Positions 1 through 12,200 of a stretch of 64,000 nucleotides of DNA are shown here, one piece after another. The stretch is from positions 28,030,440 to 28,094,439 of the forward strand of contig NC_088866.1 of NCBI RefSeq assembly GCF_032884065.1, in the 5' to 3' direction. Made by a program: the position numbers and the translations under genes. Numbering within the stretch: the stretch's first letter is position 1; each line of letters starts with the position of its first letter. The stretch is from Artemia franciscana (taxonomy: Eukaryota; Arthropoda; Branchiopoda; Anostraca; Artemiidae). The notes beneath the pieces were generated by a model, which was not told where the DNA came from, made no database searches, and was given only the letters and a program-made list of their open reading frames with translations.

Positions 1-163
1 CTCTTCTACTAAATGCTTCGATAGTCGCCAATTCTCTAATACCTTTTAAATCTGTCCATTAATTGATCTCATAGACATATTTGCTTCTTTGATGCATTTA
101 AACCTTACTGTGTGTGTTTTGGTGCGATAAGATATAAAGGATGTTTGCTATTTCTCTTTTTAG

Positions 164-286
164 GAGTATCTGCTATATTTCCCTATTACACAGTCCACAT
201 GAAAAGCATTGGCCTGAGCATTGAAGAGATCAGTACAATTTCAACGTGTCTACCCTTTGTTTCTTTGATTTGTAGCCCCATTGCTG
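164..286 (+). CDS. MFSD6-like exon a (first in window)
   Basis: Acceptor TTTTTAG ends at 163 and donor GTAATT begins at 287. The exon enters with two bases completing a codon and leaves in phase 1. It encodes visible residues 1-40: the end of a helix, the conserved PYYTVHMKS segment, an acidic loop (SIEEIS) and the next helix (CLPFVSLICSPIA). The frame upstream of the acceptor is intron read-through. Confidence 0.85.
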
Positions 287-3200
287 GTAATTATAATCTG
301 TGACCTTTTTTGTTGCAAGCAATTAGATACAATTATTCTGGGATTATCCAAGCCAGAGATAAAAATAACGGCTGAAAGGGTAACTATACTATAAGCTGAA
401 GTATCCTCGCAGGAGAGGAGTAGGGCAAAAGGGGAAAGAGGTGTACTGTTCCCAACTTTTTACTTATGGTAAAGTTTCTTTCATAGAGGAATCATTTCAA
501 TGCTTTTGGTCTTGGAAGAGTATCAATGATAAAATGAAAAAACAAAAAATGACAATGAACTGTTAAGTTAGGATAGAAAAAAAATGAGTGTTTTAAGTAG
601 AGAATTTAGAAATGGGATGGGCAAGACAACAGAAGTCAAAATTTGCATTTTCGTGATATAACAGAAAAGTTTTAATGATGAAAATTTAAATTAACTCATC
701 CAAATCTTTGTGGGAGTCATAAAATGAAAAACAAATTTGTAATATAAGTTAAGTTTATATAAATCAGTTTATCTGAATCCACCCCTAATTCTGTTAAAAA
801 GGGATTATTTTAATAATTCTATTGCATTTATTTATTCATTTTGTACTCTGGCTTTCAAACCGACTGTTGTTCTCTAACACGGTTAAAGTTAGTCGAATTC
901 TACGCAGAGTTCTCTCCAGTACAGACTGATTGACTGCAGCCAGGATTTTTTATGGGGAGGGCTTGGGAACAAAAACTTAAATAAACCATTAAAAATCTTT
1001 TATATACATTTTGTTACGTTTTTGTGAGTCGGACAATTTTTTTGTTTTCTTTGGGGGAGGGGTCACCCCCCCCCCTAGATACGCTGTATATATATACATA
1101 TATGTTTTGTCGCCTATTTCATTCAAAATTTGTATTTCTGATGTAATTAATAATATACCTCCGACATATTTTTCTGGGTTGTTGAATATTTTGTATTTTG
1201 CTTATGTTGGTGACCTTCTTGTTATTAGCTGAAGTAAAGATAGCCTCTCCGATTCTGTTAATTACGTTTATGAAGCTTTTGTTCTGATTAGTTTTTATTT
1301 AAATGTCGCTAATTCCGAGTACCTTATTTTTGTCTCTTCGTTGTTTTTTTTTTTTTCACCTGCAACACCTTTGACATGCAAATCATTTTTTGTCCCTCTG
1401 GATCGTCTTTTAATGGCCGGGTATCAATATTACTTACAATCTATGATCTTTTCGTTCTCGGCTGATTTCCACAGTGTTGCCACTTGACCGGCACCGCTCC
1501 GCGGCACCGGCCTCGTCAAAAAGCGGCATTTCCGCGGCATCCTTGAACCAAAATGCGGTAAAAACCGCGGTATGTCCGAAATTCTCGGAAAAGCTGTGTT
1601 TTGTATTTTTGAGAGAGAATGGGTGAAAAATCTCGCTTTAATATGAATGTTGATTCAGTGTCAAGTGAAGTGTGGTGAAGATCTGTCATAAATTTGAGAA
1701 AACACATGCTGTCTATCCTTCTTTTCAGCGGTCAAAGGTAAGTATGGTCAGATCAGTCCGTGAACATACATTTGTCGTTCATCGTTTTCGTCAAGCACGC
1801 AACAGAAGTAAAAGTGCCGAGGTACCACAGCAGGGAAAGTCCACGGTGGGAAAACCGTATAAATGTTAAGTGAATAGTGAAGAAATTAAAAGCGATTTTC
1901 CCTTGGGCCTTCATGCCTATCCAATAGAATATTTGATGGGTAACTAGATTCTCGTATCTCAACCTTTTTTGATTAATGTTTAATGAAAATCAATATCTAA
2001 AGCTTCAAGAAGGAACATTCAGATAAATAATACAAGACAAATAGACAAGATTAATTTCAGATACATAATACAAGACAAACAGACAAGATTAATCGGAATC
2101 GAACTATCGGAATCGCACGTGTGTCACAAACAATATCTTTGGCCAGTCCATACACAATGCTTTGGTTCAAAACGTTACAGTCACGAGAAGAGGCACTAGC
2201 CTTCACTTTGAGCACACGCTTGACTAGTCCGGGTTCTAGCTCTAGCACTGACTTGCCCGAGTTGCGCTTTAGAATTGCGCTTAAGGCCACACTTGGTTTT
2301 CAGTGTTGCCGAAAGGGTCACTGCACTCAGTCGGTTTTGCTTATCAGTTTTCACTTCCTTGAGCAAACTGAAGAGACGCTCGGCAATAACGTTTGAGAAA
2401 GGGAGTGAGAAAAAGTACTGAACCATTTTCCCGACATTTGGAAACATCCGACTACCATTTGGTGACTTCGTTTGCAAGATGTGGCGCCAGTAAACGACAA
2501 TGTCAATGTCATCTACGTCAGGGAGATCGACAGTACTAGGTAGAGCTACACTCGGTATTGACCGCCATTCCTGCTCTAGCTTTGCTTTATTCCAAAGCGC
2601 AGAATCGTAGTAATCAAAGAACTGACGAAGACTGGGAACTTTCAGTTCATAACTAGAGCTTGGGGTAAACAAGTGTACCAGGTCGTAGATCCTTTCAGAG
2701 AATGGAAAACGGTCAAGAATTTGTTGAACAGCTTCGACGTAGAAATCCCTCGCGGAGCGACGAATTCGGAGACTTTCCGCTACAAAACGGCCAATGGTAA
2801 CTTCTCTCGTTTCGAGCCCCACAAGGAAATCGTACCCTTTGTAGCCGATATAGACATTTTCGTCGGGAAGATAGTTCACTTCGTCATGCGGATTGATGTC
2901 AAAAGAGTTGACTGTTCTAACATATGAAGGCTTCATAAAGTTTATGGCTAATGTCCGAAGAAGTTTTTCCACCTGGGTCTTCATGGAAGATGGTGTTGAA
3001 CTCATTCAGCTCTCCCAACACGTACTCGATAAAAAACATCATAACCCTCGAGTATGGGTTGTTTAGTGTCATTCTTACATGATCATTAGCATGCGAGGCG
3101 TCATCAAGTACCAACGAGTCCCAGTACAACGTAAGAGTATCCCACTGTTCGAGAATACGGCGTGCACAGTTTTGAAACGACAACCAGCGTGTTGGAGCCA

Positions 3201-6200
3201 AAGCAAGGAATCTGTGCTGTTCCACTTGAGTAAAGATTTGAAATTCCTTCCTATATGCATCTTGGCGTTTTGCACTGTGCCTGAAGTGATTGCACACAGT
3301 CCGACATAGATCTTCGGGGCTCTTGGACAGTTTTTTGCAAGCATGACTTGCAACTAGGGCACACAGATGGCAGCTTCATTTCACAACTGTAACCCATGGA
3401 TATTTCCCTTCAACAAATGTTTTGACTGAGTGGTTTATCCCCATCATAGCATTCGTTGTGTCAGAGTAGAATCCGACCCAGTTTTGTTGAGGAGTACCCG
3501 CCTTCTTGACATCATCCATCACCATCACTAGCTGGTTGAATAGACCAGACGCTGATCCGTCGCTGCATTCGACAAGAGCGAGTAAATATACCTGCATATT
3601 CATTGCTTCGTCACAAAAGCTGACACAAACAGCAAGTTGTTTGGCTACAGAGGAATCTGTGGTCTCGTCAATTACTACGGAGAAAAGATTTGTTGTCAGG
3701 CTTTCAAGAAGCTTTTCATGAAAATGAGGGGCCAACGCTTGTCGAGCAATATTAGTTGCTTTAGTTCTACCAAAAGTGGCCTGGCTTAGAAGATCTGGGC
3801 CTGGCATACTTTTCACAAGTTTCAGCAAGTCTTCAGAAAGCGAATAGGATAGATCGTGCTCAACGAGAAATGTCACTAGCTTCGGTTCAACAGTGGCCAC
3901 TCTTTCGATTTTTGAATCACCAGAAAAATGAAGACTCAATGGCATGGTCTTAGAAGACGAAGTTATCCACGCTTTTTTATTTTCTTCGTGAGCTTTGGTC
4001 TGTTTGTGCCTTTTTGCGTCGTGTTTCCCTTTTTTTACAAACGAAATCCCTTTTGCAGTAAAGACAGTGAGCTAAATATCCACTGTTTTGACCGGTCTGC
4101 ACCTTTCCTTTTCGTAACCATTCATTAAAGTCAGATTCTCTTTCCCACTCAGTCTTGCATCTTTGGTCGGCCCTTTTCTTTGTGATCCTCGGTTTTTTGT
4201 TGGAGGGTTCACTATCGTCTGAGTCTTTATCACCGTCCTTATATTCCTGATCGATATCTATGACTTCTGCCATTATGTTGTAACACAGTTCCTATAAACA
4301 CTCATGTCGAAATTTTCATTTACACAGTGTGAAGGCACCTCTTTGCAGACTCTTTTGATATCATCATTGTGTATTGTTTGCTCACAGTATACCTTCGAAC
4401 CTGCAAGCACGCAATTGGATGTCGAGTCACTTCCCGTCTCGGGTTTTAAAAATAACAACTTATTTGGGGCCTGGCGCTGCACTAGCTCCAGATAAATGGG
4501 CTACACCCAGTTGGTGTAGTCCATTCGAGAGCTAATGTGCACAACATTTTCCAAATTGTCTTATAAATTGTCAGTTTTAATTTTTAACAATAATGAATTT
4601 GTATCCCCGTAAAAAAAACTTGAACTTGTCCCTCCATTGGAACTTACACACATTTTAATAAAATTCCAAAAATGTAATAAAATTCAATGATTAATAATGT
4701 TCTAAAAACTCTTGTGCTTAAGAACTCGCTTATCTTGTGGTCCTTTTTTAGGTATGATATCCGACAAGCTTGGTCAATATCGCTACGTTCTAATTGGGAC
4801 TCTGATTGCTGCTGTTATATCCCAAACTTGTATTTTACTTGCTGATGCAAGAATTCCTGATGGATTTGAAGCCTATAATGCTTCTGCTATTCTCTACTCT
4901 ATCAACAATGAAACACAAATCCAAATAACGAGTGACACGTGGAACACGTCGTCACCATTATTAGCAATGAGGTTTGTAATACCTCCTAGCGAAACTCAAC
5001 ATTGTGTTCGTGAAGAAACATTCATAACCTTTATACCCAAAGAGAAAGAGGGTCTTATCGCTACGGGAGATGTAGATTTAGACATAACAGAATGCATAAC
5101 CCCAGTGGAAATTGAGATTATTGGGCTACGCCTTGAAGATGAAAGTCGAGATGCTGAATATCAGGCTAGTCATATACGTGGCTTTTGGATTTATTTCTTA
5201 GTAAGAGGGGTGTCCACAGCAATGCTTGCTAGCACTTTTTGCTCATTTGATGCAATAACATTAGCTATGGTCAAGGAGCATAACGGAGACTATGGAAAAC
5301 AAAGATTCTTCTCTATGTTTGGACTATCGACCGTCTCCCCCTTTGTTGGCATCCTTGCTGATTGGCTTGGCTCATTGAAAGGTAATTGCTACTTTAAGTA
5401 CAAACAATTTATTCTGATAAATGTAGTGATTAACAGAAAAAAAAAGCTTACAAAAGATAGGGGCTATTTTAAAAGACACTTGAGGTAAAAAATAACTGAT
5501 ATGTTGCGTAATACGAGCCGTTGATACTAGATAAAAAATAAAACTTGAATGACTCACGTTATATTATTACTTTTGCTTTCTAAATTACCTTTATAAAAAG
5601 TATGCCTTTGAACAAAAATTTTTATTTTTGATACGATATTGTATTTTGGAGACATATGCCTTCTTTCTGTATGCTTTCTTTTTTAAATTTTATCTCCCTT
5701 TTCTTTTTCTCAGTGCCTTTCGTGCGATTTAACCATCGGCGCGTATTGTACTCTTGGGCCAAGGTAGAAAATCGGGAGATAGGTACCTGCGTGCTACCCC
5801 TAGGTTGTTAGAAATAGGGATAGATGGTATCCTAGCCTAGGTAAATTTGGTGTAGGAAAAGAAAACAGCAATGGCTACAGACTTGCAATTTTGTAGGTAT
5901 AACAATCTAGTTATATCCAGTGCGGTGTTTGATCATAAAATGGCCCATAAATTTACATGTTATTGACGTGATGGTAATACACCAAACCTTATTGATTATG
6001 TTATAGTAAACCGAAGATTGGCAGGATCAAACAGTTCGTGGTAACGAACTGTAGTAAGGAGCGACCCGGCTCAATAGTAACAGAAACTCTAAAAAACAGA
6101 ATTTTAATACCAAAGTTACATCAAAAGAATTCCATTTTAATGCTGACTTCAAAATATAAGTTAAATCAAATTTAGTCTTACCCATCAAAAGTTACGAGCC

Positions 6201-9200
6201 TGAGAAAGTTTGCCTTATTTTAGAAAATAGGGGGAACACCCCTTAAGTCATAGAATTTAAAAATGTGGAATTTTGTATTTTTTGCCACAAGACAGATCAC
6301 GGATGCGTGTATATTTGTTTTTTCTGTTTTTTTCCAGGGGTGATCGTGTTAACCCAGTGGTCCTTTAACCCAGAATGTCATGAGAGGGCTCTCTCTAACG
6401 GAAATTTAAAGTTCTAGTGCCCTTTTTAAGTGACCAAAAAATTGGAGGGCACCTAGGCCCCCTCCCACGCTCAAATTCTGACCGGATCAAGTCACCGGAT
6501 CAAAATTCTGAGATAGCAATTTTATTCGGTATAGTCAAAAAACCTAAAAACTATGTCTTTGGGGACAACTTACTCCCCACAGTCCCCGTGGGAGGGGCTG
6601 CAAGTTACAAACTTTGGCCAGTGTTTACACATAGTAATGGTTATTGAGAAGTGTACAGACACTTTCAAGGGGACTTTTTGGTTGGGGAGGGGAAGGGGCT
6701 GAGGGGATGGGACTATGTGGGGGGAACTTTCCATGGAGGAATTTGTCCTGGGGGAAGAGAATTTGCATGAGGGTGGCGCAGGATTTTTTTTAGCCTTTTT
6801 TTAAAGAGCAATGAAAAAATAAATATGAAAAAGTTTCTTCAACTGAAAGTAAGGAGCAGCATGAAAACGTAAAACGAACAGAAATTATTACGCATATGAG
6901 GGGTTAACCTCCTCCTAATACCTCGCTCTTTACGCTAAAGTAATTTTATTAATTTTAACTATTTATTCTACGGCCTTTGTGATTCAGGGGTCATTCTTAA
7001 AAAATTGGGACAAAATTTAAGCTTTAGTGTAAAGAGCGAGGTATTGACGAGGGGGCGATCCCCCTCATATACGTAATAAAACATACGAATTTAGAAGTTC
7101 GTTACGTAAGTTACGTATATTTTTACTAATAAAAAACGTTCGTAAAATTAAAAGTTCTAGTTGCCTTTTTAATTAACCAAAAAATTCGAAGGTAACTTGG
7201 CCTACTCCCCCGCTCCTTTTTTCTCAAAATCGTCCGATCAAAACTATGAGAAAGCCATTTAGCCCAAAAAAATTAACATGCAAATTTCGTTTTAATTATT
7301 CATATTTGGAGAGCCAAAATCAAAACATGCATTAATTCGAAACGTTCAGAAATTAAATAAAAAAAAACAATTGTTTTAACTGAAAGTAAGGAGCAACATT
7401 AAAACTTAAAACGAACAGAACCCTCCTCAACGCCCCGCTCTTTACGCTAATTTCTGTTCGTTTTAAGTTTCAATGTCGCTTTCAGTTAAAAAACTTGTCT
7501 TTTTTATTTAATCAATACAAGATACTAGGGTATATATGAGTGCCGTTATTGATGTTAAAAGTAAAGATCACCCTATAGTTTTGTCTAAGGTTAATTTACA
7601 GCTGAAATTTCGGAAGGCTAACTACCTCCCGGGAAGTAAAGAAATTATAATGTTGGTAGACTCGGGGATGAGAATTTGAGAGAAACTTTCCAGGAACAGT
7701 TGTATACTAAAGTTGAGAGTTTAAAATTTGACAATGTGGAAGATGGTTGTAATAATTTTAGAAAAACAATTTGTGTAATTGCTGATGGTGTCTTAGGGAA
7801 GAAAGTTAAGATTGTAGCTGGAAATATTAGTGAAAAGGCTTTATGATTAATAGAGAGGAGAAGGGGTTTGTACAAGAATTATCTGAGTGATAGATCATGT
7901 GAAAATAAAAGGAATGTAAAGAAAGTGGAGAAAGCATTAAAATATGAACTAAGGAGGTGTGAAGTGAGTCCATGGATAACACTGCCGAGGATCGGGAAGA
8001 TGCAGCTAGACGGCATAATTGTAAAATATTGAATTGGAATGTTAATAAATTGAGAAGGAGTAGTCAATCTGTACTTGTCCCAGTTAGAGATAGGAACGGG
8101 CCCCACAATTAGTGATAAGAAAAGAGTTAAAAAGAGATTGGCGGAACATTTTGAGAGTGTCCTAAATTGAGATACAGTTGCAGGAAAAGATATAGAGGAA
8201 AATGAAAAAGTTTGTGATACTTTGGATGTGAAGGAAGATTTGTTTTCTGAGGAAGAATTAGCGAGAGTACTAAAAGTATTCAAAAATAATAAGGCTCTAA
8301 GTGCTGATAGGGTGGTAAATGAGTTCCTTAAATATGATGACTTTGAGGTTAGAAATAATTTACATGAGATTGTGAATGGGATATTTGAAAAAGGGGAAGT
8401 GCCTAACGATTTTAAGAGAACCTTAATAAAGTCACTGTATAAGAAAGGTGATAAAAATGGGTGTCGTAATTATCGAGGCATTAGTCTTAACTCTGTAGGT
8501 AGCAAATTGCTAAGTTATATGATACTTTTTAGACTGAGAGATGCTGTAGACAAAGTTTTAAGAAAAGAACAGTGAGGTAGTAGTAAATTGTAGTAGGGCT
8601 AAACGTAAAGCAGGTCGTCTACGTCTTGGGTGGGAGGATGTCATAAATAAAGATTTAAAGGAAATGAGAACTTCCTGAGAGGTTTTAAAGAGGGAGGCTT
8701 TGAATAGATTGGGATGGGGAGGAGCGCGCGTATATGTGTTGGCCTCAGGCGGCTTGATGATGCGGTGAGATGGTATTAGTAGTAGTAGTAATAGTAGTAT
8801 TTGTAGATGGTGCAGCCATACTGCATCTACTGTTGCCATGTTACTATCTGTATTCATAGATAGTATGCGGAACTAAAAGCCGCCTTCATAATTGCTGGGA
8901 ATCTCCTTTTAAATGGGCAGAGTGAACAGTTCATTCTTTAATTCCTCAACTCTGTCATTCCAATTACTAGTTAATTTTCTGTATGATAGATAGTCCTTTA
9001 TGGCTGTGGATTGATGATCTAGTGCATTTGAGTTGGAAGTTATCCAACTCATAGCTTAAGCTAGGTCAATTCAAATTGTGTTTATTTTTTCAGGGTACAG
9101 AGACTACTCTTCAATTTTTCTCGTGGGACATACTTTTTGGCTTGTTGCCGCACTTCTTGTATGGAAACTGGACGTTAAGGTATTGTTTAGATGAATATTT

Positions 9201-12200
9201 CATTTAACAGTTACGATTATTTAAAATGCTTGGAACATCATTATAAAACTCTTTTGCCTCTGTAGCCATCTTAAATAGCCATTTTGTCATCTTATCTGAG
9301 AACCGTTACTTCCAAAGTTTTTTTCTTCTGGTTGTTTGAAAACTGTGCTGGTTTTTTTTTTTTTTGGCAGTACCTCAAGCGTTTTCAAAATTGTCCCCCA
9401 GTGAGATGGGAAGATGCTCCAATAAAGTGGTCTAAAAAAAGTTGGAACTTCATGGCTGAGTGTAAAGAGTGAAGCTTTAAGTTAACTTAGACTAAGAAGG
9501 AGTGTTTGGCCCTAGGTGCCTGGGTGCTGCAGTGAGCTCCTACTAGTAGCATTGCTATTAATTTTTTTTAATCAATTTTTCTTTATGAAATTAAATTTAA
9601 AATATAAAATTAAACTAAAAAAGTAAATTATTAAAATAAATTTAGAAAAACTAATTTGTCAAAACACTTAGACAAATGGCTAAACCTGTAGTCAAACTAC
9701 AGGAAATGCCAAGTTTTCATTTTCTTTTTAAAGCTCACTCCCACTGAAAAATATAAAGAGTTTGAGGGAGAGGTATGGAGAGAAGTATGTTTATTCACCT
9801 TACATTTAAATTTGCGTTTATTCTTAGCTTTCATCGCAGACAAATAGCTTAACTGTTGTTAACGTTAGTATATCTGTGAAAAGGCATTCATTTTATTTTG
9901 AAACCTGATTAACATTGAAAATTATAAAGATCCTGAAAAGAAGAATAAAAATAATTATAAGTTTATTTACTTTGAGTCGCCCTAGCCGAGTGTTCAGAGC
10001 GCTAGACTTGGAATCCTGAGGATTAGGAATTCGAGTACTGGTATCACTGTTTATTTGGTTAAGGACAGGGATCAAATGGTGGGAATCTGAAAGTTCAGCC
10101 AGAGTCAACCCAGCTCTGAATATGTACCTGGAGAAATATGGGAGGAAAACACAGAAAGCGTAGTATGTTAATCCCCCAACCGTACATTGCACTCGTGTCC
10201 GAAGGCAGTTAATAAGGATACTGTCCTAAGTATTGATCAGCATGCGAAAAAAATTCAAAGTCTTAGCGATTTACCTTACACATAAATAATAATAATAATT
10301 ATTATTTTTTTATCCTCTACAAACTTTAAAAATACTGTTATTGAGGAGTAAATAAAGGAAAAAAAAGAAAATACATAAAAACACACAAACAAAAATACAA
10401 CAAAATAAGTAAACAACGAAAAATGAATTTAAATACTATTCAAACAAAACCACGGCTAGGAAAATAGAAACACTCTGGAATCTTAAAGGGAGGTCGTAAA
10501 TAGTCACCGGAATATCTGCATTTCTGCATTTCTTAGCGATATAAGTATTCCTGATCCCTAGGGGAAGGACAGAAAAAGCTTAAAGTACTTGAAGAACACG
10601 AATTATAAGGCTTCAGTCTCTTAATTTAACAGTTTAGTTAGTTTAGTTTAGTCTGGTTTCGTCCTAAATCAGAAGCTAAGCAGAATTGTTTTCTATCCCC
10701 ATTATGTGGATCATTTTTGATGGACTTTGTCTTAAGGATCACAACAAAGGCAACAAGAGAACATGGAGCAAATCGGAGAAGAAAACTCTCCTAGACTTAG
10801 ATTATGATGATGATATACGCATCCTAGATGAAAGTGTTAGCAAAATGAATGAACTTTCAGAGGTTTTGCGAGTTTAGGGTGCTAGAACATTTTTGAAAAT
10901 TTATGTTAAGAAGACTAAGTCGCCAAGACCAGGAAGAAGTGCAGATGAAAAGGTGACGTTGAGTAGGGAAAACATCGATCAAGGGGACAGCTTCACTTAC
11001 CTATGTAAAATTGATCGTTTTTTCCCAGAGTACCGATCAGTTTTTCGTACGACGTCGAGCAAATGAGAACACATTTTGAAAGTGGAAAGCAAGTCAACAG
11101 TTTAGCACGTGAAAGATTTATTGATTCAAGAGTTAGTGGTTCTTATCAAGAATAATCAGTTTTATCCAACACAAGTAATGCTTCGTGTAAAACTGACGCG
11201 AAAGAGGAAAATACTTGGCAAGTAATACCATTGGCTTAGAGACTTGGCGCGTACAACTGCATATTATCTGTGCTTTTCTAGGAAAAATTTTGCACTTATC
11301 GTTTTAACACTTTTCCTCTCGTACCGATCGGTTTTTCTCGTCTGTTTTCCCATGCATCTGAACGGACCATAATTGGTTCAAGCTACTTTACGTTTAGTAT
11401 AATCTTTCACTCTGAAAGAAACCATTTCACGCTAAAATAATGTAAAAATTCATAAAAGTCCCAAGGTTGCTGCTAAATCGTCACTATCATCCTAAGTGAA
11501 GTATTCAAAAATGTGAAAATTGTAATTGAATTGAAAAATTCAATTGAATTTAATTCAGTTGAATTGTTTGAATTGTATTCGACCCAATTGGAATTTGAAG
11601 TGAATGCAATCCAATTGAAATTTCAGTTTAAAAATTCAATTCAATTGAATTGGAGATTATAATTATTGATGAAAAGACGCTATGAAATGCTTTCTGGGAA
11701 AATTTTATTTCATTTGTTTTTGAACTGTGATACCTGCTCATCCTGGAATTCTTTTTTTTTTCTACCATATAAGTTTCTTCGTAACGCATCCTTTTTTGTA
11801 GTTGGCCTGTATCTTGTGTTCTTTCATTTTAAATTTTAAATCAATAGTTACCTTTCTGATGACACATTATTTATTCCAGGCCGATAAACCTGAGGGGTCT
11901 TTTCTTACGAATCTCCAACAGTTGCTTACGATACCTGAGATACCGATATTTCTTGTGTTTATGTTGTTTCTTGGAACTAATTTTGGATTTATGGATAATT
12001 ACCTTTTCATTTTCCTTGTTGACGACATCAAAACTCCAAATTTTTTGCTTGGTGAGTTCTAGGCTACTTTTAGTTATTAAATAAATAAAAGACAAGTTTT
12101 TAAATAAAAGTAAAGAGTTACTTTAAAATTTAAAGAGTTTCAGAACTATTTTCTGTACAGGTGTAGTCCCTTCTAAAGTGTGTAGTTCTGTAAAAGGGAA

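Noticed and set aside
2121..2396. + strand ORFs over the hAT element (also 2673-2927 and 3079-3309)
   Set aside because: They are antisense shadows of the transposase.
9976..10051. A functional tRNA gene
   Set aside because: Stems are degraded and a SINE body and tail follow.
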